Part shown: positions 1-8,491 of the stretch, piece after piece | How the letters are laid out: every line of letters starts with the position of its first letter | How positions within the stretch are numbered: the first letter of the stretch is position 1 | From: Candidatus Merdimorpha stercoravium | Lineage (GTDB): Bacteria > Bacteroidota > Bacteroidia > Flavobacteriales > UBA1820 | NCBI GenBank assembly: GCA_018715295.1 | Contig: DVLY01000136.1 | Span: 1-14,549 of the forward strand | DNA length: 14,549 nt | Reading direction: 5' to 3' | Program-made: the position numbers and the translations under genes | Notes under the pieces: generated by a model | Seen by the model: the letters and a program-made list of their open reading frames with translations, nothing else | Told to the model about the DNA's origin: nothing | The model's database searches: none

Positions 1-128
1 CTTTGGCCGGCATATTGATTTTTTCGCCGATATTCGACACGACTTTTTCCCTAACGCTACGTATCGTAGCAGGCGTGATTTTTTTTCTCTATGCTATATT
101 CCGAGCATACAGAATCCTGAAAAAATGA
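1..128 (+). CDS. C-terminal end of a membrane protein (partial, runs off left edge)
   Basis: Reading from base 3 there is an open frame of 41 codons that ends in TGA at 126-128. It is rich in hydrophobic residues, with a likely transmembrane helix near its end (LRIVAGVIFFLYAIFRAYRI) followed by a basic tail (LKK). That is how many small inner-membrane proteins finish. The gap to the next start is only 25 nt, so it is probably in the same operon as the PstS-like gene. The fragment is too short to name. A frame open from 2 to 157, overlapping the next ATG, is an alternative but encodes a less protein-like sequence. The end does not look like a TonB C-terminus. Confidence 0.5.
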   Translation, partial: LAGILIFSPIFDTTFSLTLRIVAGVIFFLYAIFRAYRILKK

Positions 129-153
129 CCGAAACTTTTATTACCTTTACGCG

Positions 154-1125
154 ATGAAAGACTTTATCCAACATTTTAAAAAAACAAGCCTTGTGCTTTG
201 TTCCCTGCTCGCTGCCATGGGATTTGTCGCGTGCAAAAACCAGGATAAAGTGCAAGGTCCCACCGACACGCCCAGCTCGGGTGTGATCGAGATCACGGCG
301 GACGAAAGTTTCGCTCCTGTCCTGAACCAGGAGATCGCCGTATTTGAAAACGAATACAGCCAAGCCTCCATCATCCCCATCTACAAAAGCGAAGTAGATG
401 CTATCAACCTCCTGCTCCAGGATAGCGTGTATCTGGCCATCACCACCCGAACCCTTACGGAAGGGGAAAACGCCGCCCTGGAACAGAAGAAACTCTTTGC
501 CAAACCCGTCCTGCTGGCCACCGACGCCGTTGCCGTGATCATCAACCGGGAGAACCCCGATTCGCTGCTCTCCGTGGGCCAACTCAAAAAGATACTCTCG
601 GGAGAAATCTCCTCCTGGAAACAACTCAACCCCCAGTCCAAATTGGGAGACATTACCTTTGTCTTCGACAACCCCAACTCCGGAATGCTGCGCTACCTGC
701 GAGATTCCCTGATGCGCGAAACTCCGCTTTCGGACAAACTCTTTGCCCAGAAAACCAACCAGGAAGTGATCGACTTCGTCGAACAAACCCCCGGAGCCAT
801 GGGGGTAGTGGGAGCCAGTTGGGTGTTGGACATGGCCGACACGACGCTTCTGTCCTTCATCCCGCAGATCCGCGTAATGGCGCTCACCGACCAGGCCGTA
901 CCGGACAAATACAATACCTACCAACCCTACCAAGCCTACATGGCTACCGGAGAATATCCGCTCGCGCGCAACGTATACGCCATTCTGTCCGAACCCCGCA
1001 ATGGCTTGGCCACCGGTTTCACCCACTTTCTGGCGGGATACAAAGCGCAACGCGTCATCCTGCGCGCCGGACTTGTGCCGGCTACACAGGCACTACGCAT
1101 CGTCAATGTCCGAGATGAACTATAA
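154..1125 (+). CDS. PstS-like periplasmic substrate-binding lipoprotein
   Basis: The 323-residue product has a lipoprotein signal peptide with the lipobox ending at Cys27 (GFVAC). The rest resembles the phosphate-type periplasmic binding fold (PBP-like domain of the PstS family): an N-terminal strand and loop EITADESFAPVL (residues 46-57), a TTR-x-L-x-x-x-E segment at about 97-104 where family members commonly have S-R-x-L, the stretch LLSVGQLKKILSGEISSWKQL (138-158), and a loop NPNSGM (173-178) where true PstS has a Ser-Gly-Thr anion loop. No ABC permease or ATPase gene is next to it. It is followed after 30 nt by a TPR gene, so the two are probably co-transcribed. A role in phosphate binding is plausible but unproven, because the binding loops differ from classical PstS. 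In Bacteroidota such genes often sit next to TonB/ExbBD genes; that link is known context, not visible here. Confidence 0.8.
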   Translation: MKDFIQHFKKTSLVLCSLLAAMGFVACKNQDKVQGPTDTPSSGVIEITADESFAPVLNQEIAVFENEYSQASIIPIYKSEVDAINLLLQDSVYLAITTRTLTEGENAALEQKKLFAKPVLLATDAVAVIINRENPDSLLSVGQLKKILSGEISSWKQLNPQSKLGDITFVFDNPNSGMLRYLRDSLMRETPLSDKLFAQKTNQEVIDFVEQTPGAMGVVGASWVLDMADTTLLSFIPQIRVMALTDQAVPDKYNTYQPYQAYMATGEYPLARNVYAILSEPRNGLATGFTHFLAGYKAQRVILRAGLVPATQALRIVNVRDEL

Positions 1126-1155
1126 ATCGAAAATCAACATCATTTTTCCAGTACT

Positions 1156-2793
1156 ATGAAAAGAACTCTTAAATTCGTGTTTTCAGCCGCCCTTTTGGCG
1201 GGGTCTGCACTGACCGTTTGGAGTGCGGACAATCAAAAAGCCATTGAATATTTCCAGTCCGGTTTTCCGGAACATGCAAAGGCCATCCTGCTAAACAACC
1301 TGCAGGATCCTTCAACCAACAAAGAAGAAGCCTATTTCAATTTGGGTGAAATCTATTTCACCCTCAATATGCCGGATTCCGCCGCTTACTACTACCAGAA
1401 AGGGTTGGAAGCCAATCCCAATTCCGTGGCCAACAAGATCGGAGCTGCCAAACTGAAAATCCAGTCCGACCCGAAAGCCGCAGAAAGCATTTTCAAGGAA
1501 ATCGTCGGCGGCAAAAACAAAAAGAATCCCGAATACTACACCCGCATCGGGCAAGCGTATCTGGATAACGGAGACTTGGAAGAAGCCACTCGCTATGCCG
1601 AAAAAGCCAAACAAGCCGACGTAAAATACGCGGATGCTTACCTGCTTCAAGGAGATATCTATGCAGCTGAAAAGAATGCCAGTAAAGCTGCGGAACAGTA
1701 CGAACAAGCCATTTATTTCGACCAGGCACACCGTCAGGGCTACATCAAATATGCCCGCCTTTTCTCTTCGGTCAATGCCGAACGCGCCATCGAAATGCTG
1801 AACAAACTGCTGGCGCTCGATGCACAGTCCGCCATTGCCTACCGCGAATTGGCCGAGGTATACTATGCCAACAACCAATTTGCAAAAGCGGCACAGGCTT
1901 ACGAGCAATTCGTTTCGCTGGACAATTTCTATTCCGAAGCCGAAATGGCAAGATATGCCACCATCCTGTTTTACAACAAAAATTTCGACCAGTCGGCAAA
2001 AATCGCCCTCGAAGTACTCAAGAAGAACCCGAACAATTTCGTCATGCAGCGCCTGCTGATGTACAACGCCGTTGAGTTGAAAAACTACAAACTGGCAGCC
2101 GATTATGCAGACCGCTTCATGAACCAGGCCGATACCTCGAAATACATCTACCTGGACTATCGTTATTACGGAACGCTTCTTTCCCAGGTAGGGGAAAAGG
2201 AGAAATCCTACAAGCAGCTTGAAAAAGCCCTCCAGATCGACCCCACGAAGATCGAACTCTACAAAGAGTTGGGCAACATGTACGAGGCCGATGGCGACTA
2301 TGAAAACGCCATCCTGCAACACACCAAATACATCGAAAATGGAGCCGACCAAGTAACCCTGGCCGACTACTATTCGCTGGGACGTCTGAACTATTTTGCT
2401 GCCGGAGATACCCTGCCGCAACACGTTGCCAACCGCGACAAATACCTCGCCGGAGCAGACAGTTCCTTTGCCAAAGTGGTAGAACAGGCTCCGGACAACT
2501 ACCTGGGATATTTCTGGCAGGCGCGTACCAATTCGCTGAAAGACCCCAACAGCGATCTGGGCCTTGCAAAACCGTACTACGAAAAAGTCGCTGAAATCCT
2601 CGAAGCGAAAGGCACCAATAAAAACCAGCTCATCGAAGCCTACAGCTATCTGGGATACTACCTCTACATCAAAGGGCAATTGGCCGAATCCATCCCCTAT
2701 TGGGAAAAAATCCTTGCCCTCGATCCTGAGCACGCCGTAGCAAAACAGGCTCTCGAAGGCATCAAGGCCGAGATGGAAGCTGCCGGAAACTAA
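1156..2793 (+). CDS. Secreted tetratricopeptide-repeat protein
   Basis: The 545-residue product begins with a signal peptide (basic MKRTLK, hydrophobic core, probable cleavage after WSA at residue 24). Most of the rest is helical repeats with the TPR spacing of small and aromatic residues, for example AEQYEQAIYFDQAH, AAQAYEQFVSLDN, YKQLEKALQIDPTKIELYKELGNMYEADGDYENAI and SIPYWEKILALDPEHAVAKQAL near the C-terminus. TPR arrays are protein-protein scaffolds, and the signal peptide places this one in the periplasm or on the outer membrane. No catalytic domain is apparent. It follows the PstS-like lipoprotein gene by 30 nt and ends just before a strong terminator, so it is the last gene of that operon. 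A partner role with the binding protein or an energy-transducing complex is inference from gene order only. Confidence 0.85.
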   Translation: MKRTLKFVFSAALLAGSALTVWSADNQKAIEYFQSGFPEHAKAILLNNLQDPSTNKEEAYFNLGEIYFTLNMPDSAAYYYQKGLEANPNSVANKIGAAKLKIQSDPKAAESIFKEIVGGKNKKNPEYYTRIGQAYLDNGDLEEATRYAEKAKQADVKYADAYLLQGDIYAAEKNASKAAEQYEQAIYFDQAHRQGYIKYARLFSSVNAERAIEMLNKLLALDAQSAIAYRELAEVYYANNQFAKAAQAYEQFVSLDNFYSEAEMARYATILFYNKNFDQSAKIALEVLKKNPNNFVMQRLLMYNAVELKNYKLAADYADRFMNQADTSKYIYLDYRYYGTLLSQVGEKEKSYKQLEKALQIDPTKIELYKELGNMYEADGDYENAILQHTKYIENGADQVTLADYYSLGRLNYFAAGDTLPQHVANRDKYLAGADSSFAKVVEQAPDNYLGYFWQARTNSLKDPNSDLGLAKPYYEKVAEILEAKGTNKNQLIEAYSYLGYYLYIKGQLAESIPYWEKILALDPEHAVAKQALEGIKAEMEAAGN

Positions 2794-2813
2794 CCCCTGC
2801 GCATCCACAGTAC

Positions 2814-2847
2814 AAAAGGGCCTCCGCTAAAAGCGGAGGCCCTTTTT
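2814..2847 (+). terminator. Intrinsic terminator after the TPR gene (possibly bidirectional)
   Basis: A perfect 10-bp GC-rich stem (2818-2827 pairing with 2833-2842) with a five-base loop is followed by T5 at 2843-2847. A4 precedes the left arm, so the same hairpin also has a U-tract when read on the minus strand. It could therefore stop the convergent transcript coming from the Dit-like gene as well. Confidence 0.9.
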
Positions 2848-3099
2848 GCATTCTGCCATCATCCGTTCAATCTCGGAAAACACCAAAAGTATTTCCACAC
2901 ATACCTTTTCCTCACCCGAAAATACCCCCACCTCTTCTTTTCCGGCTATCTCCACCCCAAAGCACAAACAACGCGAATCCGGCAAGCTGCATACCCGAAA
3001 GCGGAGGGACTGCAACAGCGCGGAAATCCCTCTCGGGATAGCCTTTCACCCCCCTGCGAGGGTCTTCCGGGAGCGCAAAACACCTTCCGTTTGCCGAAT

Positions 3100-3531
3100 C
3101 TATTGGGCGATCACCTGCGGAATCTCCGGCTGCGCCTCGTACAAGCGCAGCGAAAACGTCGCCACCATCTTCCGATCCCGGAAAGTCTTCTCCACGTTGA
3201 TCGCATCGGAGAGGCTCACGCGGTATTCCAACGCCTTCTCCCCTACCGCCACACGCAAAACATGCTCGCCAGGGAGGTAAAAAAGAGCCGTAAACGCACC
3301 GATCCGCTCGATAAAGTCTTCGGCACTGTCCGCGGCCAGAAAACAATTCAACACGATGGTACGCCCCTCGAAATACATCTGCGAACGGTCGGCCACACTC
3401 CCATGTTCATCCGCCCACTGCACCTCCAATCCGCTCTTGGGCTTCAGCCCCCCAATCAAACCCTGCGAGGACGACACCCGTACGCCGTAATCCTTGAAAT
3501 CCTTCCCATCCCACGTATAAATCACTTCCAC
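3100..3531 (-). CDS. Phage distal-tail (Dit)-like protein, orphan gene
   Basis: The 143-residue product has no signal peptide or membrane segment. Its layout resembles siphovirus-type tail components (Dit-like N-terminal domain): an opening YTWDGKDFKDYGVRV (residues 5-19), a central DEHGSVADRSQMYFEGRTIVLNC (about 41-63), then LPGEHVLRVAVGEKALEYRV (86-105) and a final beta-rich stretch KMVATFSLRLYEAQ. I recognise this pattern from tail genes of Bacteroidota prophages; no search was run. The frame opens after a TAA at 3544-3546 and has no ATG, so GTG at 3531 is the likely start, with a second GTG at 3525 as the alternative. No other phage genes flank it. A good promoter lies just upstream and a terminator separates it from susD, so it is its own unit. 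It could be a prophage remnant or a domesticated gene. Confidence 0.6.
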   Translation of the reverse strand: MEVIYTWDGKDFKDYGVRVSSSQGLIGGLKPKSGLEVQWADEHGSVADRSQMYFEGRTIVLNCFLAADSAEDFIERIGAFTALFYLPGEHVLRVAVGEKALEYRVSLSDAINVEKTFRDRKMVATFSLRLYEAQPEIPQVIAQ

Positions 3532-3556
3532 TGCCGTATCTTTTTAGGTTACCTTA

Positions 3557-3588
3557 CAAATATAATCAAAAAAGAAATAACAACCAAA
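3557..3588 (-). promoter_or_regulatory. Bacteroides-type promoter for the Dit-like gene
   Basis: On the minus strand there is TTTG (3588-3585), a 20-nt spacer, and TATATTTG (3564-3557). This matches the Bacteroidota primary sigma consensus TTTG-N19-21-TAnnTTTG. Transcription would start at about 3550, giving a leader of roughly 20 nt before the GTG at 3531. It lies downstream of the susCD terminator, which supports independent expression. Confidence 0.7.
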
Positions 3589-3589
3589 C

Positions 3590-3624
3590 AAAAAAAGTCT
3601 CCCCGGGAATTTCCCGGGGAGACT
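3590..3624 (-). terminator. Intrinsic terminator of the susC-susD operon
   Basis: Stem 3596-3607 pairs perfectly with 3613-3624 (12 bp, CG-rich, loop AATTT), and the pairing can extend inward by two A-T pairs. On the minus strand it is followed by a run of T (complement of the A-run ending at 3596). It sits about 20 nt past the susD stop codon. Confidence 0.9.
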
Positions 3625-3645
3625 CTGTACGGAATACGAACCGCA

Positions 3646-5169
3646 TTACAACGGGTTCTGATCCTCTTCGGTGATTTCAGGATTCAACTCGATCTCGCCG
3701 CTGAGCGGAATACGGAAGGTGAAGTCCTTGCCGGCAGGCATGATGATCTGGTTGCGGTGGTTCATCGGAATGCCATAGGCAGCGAACGGATTGTCCTTGC
3801 GGTTGACACCCTTGTTGATACGCTTGTTGTCGAAGAACTCCAGACCTTCGCCCCACATCTCGACACGCTTGTTGAAGCGGATTTCCTCGAGCAGGTCGTC
3901 GCCCGTAGCGGTGGACTTGGTGTAATCCTCGTCACGGGTAGACATGATGTCGTACAAGGTCTGCTGGGCAGCGGCGTAATCCGGATTGGCTCCCGAAGCC
4001 TCTGCCTCGGCCTTGATGAAGTACGCTTCGGCCGAACGCATGTACACCTCGTCCTGATCCCAGGAATCGCAGTCGAATTTCCAGTTCAGGCAGTAGTACA
4101 CTACTCCACTATATTGGATGTTGCTGTACAAAGCACCGCGCCAGTCCGTGTCCGGGATCTGGATCCACAAACGGATATCCATCAACTTGGTACCGCCTAC
4201 GTAAACCGAACCGTAAGCCATCGAACTGGGGATGGCCGGAGCCATGTGCGAAGCAAAGTTATTGTTCTGAAGCGTAGTATTCTGGCTCCACTTGTAGCCC
4301 CAGATGGTTTCCACGCCGTCAATCTGCTGGAAAGCGTTGGTCGTCTCGCCGGCATCGTAATCGGTGTAGGCATCGTCGTAGGTCATCAGGCCGAAAGCAT
4401 CCACCACTTTGCCAGCCGCCTCGGCAGCCAGTTCGTAGTTACCGGTGGTCAATGCCGCGCGAGCCTGGATCATATAAGCTACATAGATGGACACCTCCGT
4501 CTTCGAGCTCGGATTTACACCCGAAGAAGTGAACAGTGCGATGGCATCGGAGCAGTCCTGGAAGATGCGGTTCCATACTTGCTGAGCCGTACCGCGACCC
4601 TTGCGCGCCTCGTCGGGGATGGTGTACACCGGAACACCCGATTTGGTATCGCCGCCGAACAGGTAGGCATCCTGATAAACGGTGATCAAGTGGTAATAAC
4701 CCAGCGCACGCAGGGTGAGCGCCTGAGCCTTGATGTTGTCGGCTACCGCCAGTTCACTCGGATCCAGTTCCTCGGGATCGATGTAGCTGATTACCTGGTT
4801 GGCCTTATAGATAAGCTTGTAAAAACTACCCCAATACGTAGACGAACGGCTATCGTCCTGACCGCGGTAGTTCACCATGTTGTAGTCGGAAACGAACCAA
4901 CCGGAGCCGTTACCACCCAACACCATATCGTTGCCGAGCATGTCCATGCGGATACCCAACACCTTGTAGCTCGTACCATCCGTACCGCCACCCATGGTGT
5001 GCATGTAAGCGATGGCGCCGTTGAGCATCGTGGAAGTCAGCTTGTTCTGATCTACCTTCTCGAAGTCGTCCGGAGTAAGGTTGCCCGAGGAGTCCGTATC
5101 CAGCAGATTGGAGCAGGATACACCTGTCAGTGCTACTGCAAACAGCAATATATACTTTTTCATTTTCAT
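3646..5169 (-). CDS. susD-like: SusD/RagB-family outer-membrane nutrient-binding lipoprotein
   Basis: The 507-residue product starts with a lipoprotein signal peptide (lipobox GVSC, Cys19) followed by SNLLDTDSSGNLTPDDF, a typical start of mature SusD/RagB proteins. The C-terminal third carries the family hallmark EEIRFNKRVEMWGEGLEFFDNKR (near residue 440), preceded by YMRSAEAYFIKAEAEA. SusD proteins sit on the cell surface as a lid over the SusC channel and bind the nutrient. The gene begins 14 nt after susC, so the two form a classic pair, and its length is normal for the family. The substrate cannot be read from the sequence: no glycoside hydrolase, protease or sensor-regulator gene is adjacent. 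The start chosen is the first ATG; a second in-frame ATG two codons later is possible. Confidence 0.95.
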   Translation of the reverse strand: MKMKKYILLFAVALTGVSCSNLLDTDSSGNLTPDDFEKVDQNKLTSTMLNGAIAYMHTMGGGTDGTSYKVLGIRMDMLGNDMVLGGNGSGWFVSDYNMVNYRGQDDSRSSTYWGSFYKLIYKANQVISYIDPEELDPSELAVADNIKAQALTLRALGYYHLITVYQDAYLFGGDTKSGVPVYTIPDEARKGRGTAQQVWNRIFQDCSDAIALFTSSGVNPSSKTEVSIYVAYMIQARAALTTGNYELAAEAAGKVVDAFGLMTYDDAYTDYDAGETTNAFQQIDGVETIWGYKWSQNTTLQNNNFASHMAPAIPSSMAYGSVYVGGTKLMDIRLWIQIPDTDWRGALYSNIQYSGVVYYCLNWKFDCDSWDQDEVYMRSAEAYFIKAEAEASGANPDYAAAQQTLYDIMSTRDEDYTKSTATGDDLLEEIRFNKRVEMWGEGLEFFDNKRINKGVNRKDNPFAAYGIPMNHRNQIIMPAGKDFTFRIPLSGEIELNPEITEEDQNPL

Positions 5170-5183
5170 TTCTATTTAGAGGG

Positions 5184-8100
5184 TTAGAAATTGATATTGG
5201 CACCGAAGGAGAACGTACGCATCTGGTTGTATGCGATGTAAACCACGCCGCCCGAGAGACTCATACGCGGGTCGACACCCTTGCGGGCCGAAGTGATCCA
5301 CAGGTTTTCCCCGCTGGCGAATACACGCACGGAGGAAAGACCCATCTTCTTGGTAAGTCCGGCGGGCAGGGTATAGCCCAACGTAACGTTCTTCAGGCAG
5401 AAGTACGAAGCATCGACGAGATCGTATTCGGCACGGTCGCCATAGCTACCGCCCCCGTAGGAGAACATCGGGAACTCGGCATCCTTGTTGTCCGGCGTCC
5501 AGGTGTTGTCCAAAAGATCGGCACCCAGGTTACGTGCAGGAACGGAACCCTGCCAGGTGAGGTTGGCCCAGTCGGCATCGTAGATCTTACCGCCTATCTG
5601 GAAGGTCGTATTGACCGTCAGGTCGAAACCGGCATAGCGTACCGTCGTGTTGAAGCCTCCCCACAAGTCAGCAAGCGCACTCCCCTGCACGTACCGCGTC
5701 TGCTCGTCGTAATTGTCCGTCTTCTCGCGGCCTACCACATTGCCCTGGTCGTCCACGATGTCCTTCCAGTAAAGCTGCTTACCGGTCTCGGGGTCTACAC
5801 CGGCGCCTTCTCCCCAGTAGAATTGATACTGGTCTTTGCCGATCATCCAAAGATACGAGCCATTGATAAATCCTTTTCCGCTGGCAGCGGTCATCAGGTA
5901 GTCGGGCAGGGCGAGGATCTTCTGCTTGTTCGTGGCAGCATTCACACCCACCGTCCAGAAAATATCCTGGTTTTGGAAGATATCGTAGTTCAACTCGATT
6001 TCCAGACCCTGGTTGGACAGCTTACCGTCATTGACCATTTTGGTGGAAATACCGGTGGACAGCGGCTGATCGGCCTCGAAGAGCAGGTCGCGCGTTACAC
6101 GGCGGTACACATCGATGCTACCGTAGAAACGGTTCCAGAAACGGAAATCCAAACCGAGGTCCATGTTGAAGTTCGTTTCCCAGGTCAGGTCGGGGACACC
6201 CCACCATACCTGCGACAAGGTGAACTGACCGTCGCTTTCTCCCAGCGACCACAGGTCGGTGTACGGGTAGCTGGTGGAAGATACGGCCTGGTTACCGGTA
6301 GTACCTACCGAAGCGCGGAGTTTGAGTTCGTTGATCCAGTTGGCATTGTCGCGGATGAAGTTTTCCTCACCGATACGCCAGCCGGCACCTACCGACCAGA
6401 ACGTACCCCACTTGTCGTAGCGGAAGGTGGACGTACCGTCCATACGGACCGAAGCGGAAGCGTAGTACTTCTCGTTCCAGTTGTAGTTCACGCGAGCAAA
6501 GTACGACTCCATGGCCGAAGCTCCGGTATAACCCGTAGGAAGACCACCCGTTTCGATAAAGTTGCTCAGATCGACCAAACCGGGAATGAACATGTTGAGC
6601 ATGTAAGCATCCGACATATCGACCTTGTAATAGTAGAACTCATGACCTACCAAGGCATCCAGGTGATGTCTGCCGTAGTTGTGCGCCCAGTTGATGGTCT
6701 GGTTGGCATTGAGGGTCAGCGCCGTCTGGCGAGCCTGGTACAAGGCTCCGCCTACCGAAACCGCACCGCCTTCCTCGCTGTTCTGGAAGGTCTTGGCATT
6801 CTGATAGACCGTTTCTACGCTCAGGGTAGCGCGTGCCGTAAAGTCCTTGAGGAACTTCGCCTCGGCGTAGGCCGACCCGGAAAAGTTGTCCAATACCGTG
6901 CGGAACAAGTCTTTCTCCACATACGTCAGCGGGTTCCATCCGCCGATCAGCGGGTTCGGCGATTGATAGATCGGCGACTCGGACACCGTACCAGCCTGAT
7001 TGTTACCCATATCGAGCAGACGATTGCCATTTTCATCGTACATATAGCTACCATCCGCATTACGTGCATAAATAGGATAGATACTCGGGATGACCTTGGC
7101 GAAAAGGAACAGGTTCAGCGTACTCATCTCTCCACCCGAATAGTTGGTCGGATTATCCGAGATACGACGGGTGAACGACATGTTACCTCCCACATTCAAC
7201 CAGTTGTTGACCTGTGCATCGACATTCAAACGCGAAGAAAAACGTTCGAACTTGGAACCTGCCGCATATGAAGGATCGGACAGGTAACCCAGCGACAGAT
7301 AGTAGCTCGTATTTTCACCTCCGCCGGTTACCGAAGCGGTATATTCCTGACGGAAAGCGCGGTTGCCCAGCAACTCCTTGTACCAGTCTTCCTGATAGAG
7401 CAGCTGTGCGCCCTCGACAATCTTGCCGGTATTGTAGTCGATCAAAGTGGAAACTCCGTCAGGCAACTTGAAGGCCGAATAGCCCAGGAATCCATCGATC
7501 AACTGATTGGCAGCATTATATTTAGCCGATTCCCAACTTACACCATAATTGTTATAAAAAAATCCGGACAGAGCCGTCCACGTCATCCGGTAATAGTCGC
7601 CCGGATCGGTGATCCAGTTGTGATGGCCGATACCGTCTTCGTTCCACCCCATGCGGATATTGAGCGATACGTTGGCTTTCTGGTTTTTCGAACCGCGCTT
7701 GGTGGTGATCGAGATGATACCGTTGGCGGCACGCGAACCGTACAGAGAAGTCGAAGCAGCGTCCTTGAGTACCGTTACCGTGGCGATATCGGCCGGGTTG
7801 AGGGTCGAAAGCGTCGAAGGATACGGCACACCGTCCACCAGGATCAGGGCGCTGTTGTCGGCATTCATCGAGCCGATACCGCGGATGCGGATCACGGCAT
7901 CGGAACCCGGCTGACCCGTCGAACTGGTTACCTGGATACCCGGCACCTGACCTTCCAGGGCGCGGGTAACGGTCGACACCTGACGATCCTGAATATCACC
8001 GGCCTCCACCGTGGTGATCGATCCGGTCAGGTCTTTCTTTCTGGCCGTACCGTAAGCCACCACGACCACGTCGTCCAGCATGGCGGCATCCGGATCCATC

Positions 8101-8387
8101 GTGATGGTGAGATCTCTCTGATCTCCCAAAACAACCGACACCGGCTGGAAACCGACGAAGGAGAACTCCAGCGTCTGGCCCTTTTCTGCCGAAATGGAGA
8201 AATTGCCGTCGAAATCCGCAGAAGTACCCCTGCTCGTTCCGGCGATCTTAATGCTCACCCCGGGCAGTGTCTGTCCGTCTTCCGAGGACACAACCACACC
8301 GGAGTAGGTTCTCACCTGTGCTTGGGTGAAAACAACCGCGAACAACACCAACGCAACCGTTAGTACTTGTCTGATTTTTCCTTTCAT
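5184..8387 (-). CDS. susC-like: SusC/RagA-family TonB-dependent outer-membrane transporter
   Basis: The 1067-residue product has a Sec signal peptide (cleavage about residue 23, TQAQ), then a carboxypeptidase-D regulatory-like domain (about 26-100, with YSGVVVSSEDGQTLPGVSI and DFDGNFSI). A TonB-box-like segment (DDVVVVAYG, 105-113) is followed by the SusC signature (KKDLTGSITTV), then a plug domain (IRIRGIGSMNADNSALILVDG and TVLKDAASTSLYGSRAANGIISITTKRG), then a long beta-barrel ending in aromatic F. It imports an oligomeric nutrient through the outer membrane using TonB energy, together with the SusD lipoprotein encoded 14 nt downstream. Length and domain order are standard, with no sign of truncation. 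The substrate is unknown. A candidate -7 element lies about 35 nt upstream of the start codon. Confidence 0.96.
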   Translation of the reverse strand: MKGKIRQVLTVALVLFAVVFTQAQVRTYSGVVVSSEDGQTLPGVSIKIAGTSRGTSADFDGNFSISAEKGQTLEFSFVGFQPVSVVLGDQRDLTITMDPDAAMLDDVVVVAYGTARKKDLTGSITTVEAGDIQDRQVSTVTRALEGQVPGIQVTSSTGQPGSDAVIRIRGIGSMNADNSALILVDGVPYPSTLSTLNPADIATVTVLKDAASTSLYGSRAANGIISITTKRGSKNQKANVSLNIRMGWNEDGIGHHNWITDPGDYYRMTWTALSGFFYNNYGVSWESAKYNAANQLIDGFLGYSAFKLPDGVSTLIDYNTGKIVEGAQLLYQEDWYKELLGNRAFRQEYTASVTGGGENTSYYLSLGYLSDPSYAAGSKFERFSSRLNVDAQVNNWLNVGGNMSFTRRISDNPTNYSGGEMSTLNLFLFAKVIPSIYPIYARNADGSYMYDENGNRLLDMGNNQAGTVSESPIYQSPNPLIGGWNPLTYVEKDLFRTVLDNFSGSAYAEAKFLKDFTARATLSVETVYQNAKTFQNSEEGGAVSVGGALYQARQTALTLNANQTINWAHNYGRHHLDALVGHEFYYYKVDMSDAYMLNMFIPGLVDLSNFIETGGLPTGYTGASAMESYFARVNYNWNEKYYASASVRMDGTSTFRYDKWGTFWSVGAGWRIGEENFIRDNANWINELKLRASVGTTGNQAVSSTSYPYTDLWSLGESDGQFTLSQVWWGVPDLTWETNFNMDLGLDFRFWNRFYGSIDVYRRVTRDLLFEADQPLSTGISTKMVNDGKLSNQGLEIELNYDIFQNQDIFWTVGVNAATNKQKILALPDYLMTAASGKGFINGSYLWMIGKDQYQFYWGEGAGVDPETGKQLYWKDIVDDQGNVVGREKTDNYDEQTRYVQGSALADLWGGFNTTVRYAGFDLTVNTTFQIGGKIYDADWANLTWQGSVPARNLGADLLDNTWTPDNKDAEFPMFSYGGGSYGDRAEYDLVDASYFCLKNVTLGYTLPAGLTKKMGLSSVRVFASGENLWITSARKGVDPRMSLSGGVVYIAYNQMRTFSFGANINF

Positions 8388-8420
8388 TTCTTCTGTTTAT
8401 TGATTATTATTGTTCGGGTG

Positions 8421-8428
8421 CAAAATTA
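8421..8428 (-). promoter_or_regulatory. Candidate -7 element of the susCD promoter
   Basis: On the minus strand this reads TAATTTTG followed by CA, a good match to TAnnTTTG. It would give a start site near 8414 and a leader of about 25-30 nt before the susC ATG. No clear TTTG lies 19-21 nt upstream, so the -33 half is weak or absent. That would fit a promoter needing an activator, which is common for SusC/D loci (inference). Confidence 0.45.
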
Positions 8429-8462
8429 CTAAAATTTCGTTAAATGGGAACACGAACCCTTG

Positions 8463-8491
8463 AAAAAGAATGCCTCCTACGGGAGACATTC
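8463..8491 (-). terminator. Terminator-like hairpin in the region upstream of susC
   Basis: Bases 8468-8477 pair with 8482-8491 with one mismatch (C8473/A8486) around a four-base loop. On the minus strand the right arm is followed by C then T5 (8467-8463 plus flanking). It sits upstream of the proposed susC start site, so it could end an unrecognised minus-strand transcript from 8492-8800, or act as an attenuator if susC transcription starts further upstream. Confidence 0.4.

Noticed and set aside
94..1050. Long minus-strand open frame (318 codons) opposite the PstS-like gene
   Set aside because: It is antisense to a gene with a clear signal peptide and family motifs, shows no domain character, and arises from the codon bias of the real gene.
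1312..2808. Minus-strand open frame of 498 codons opposite the TPR gene
   Set aside because: It runs through the coding strand's complement, is low in protein-like features, and the plus frame has a convincing signal peptide and repeats.
2827..3015. Possible 62-codon minus-strand gene downstream of the Dit-like gene
   Set aside because: Its last codons lie inside the TPR terminator hairpin, it has no promoter or recognisable motif, and other frames here are equally open.
3091..7271. Two long plus-strand open frames (3091-5187 and 5130-7271) opposite the Dit-like, susD and susC genes
   Set aside because: Both are antisense shadows of well-supported minus-strand genes.
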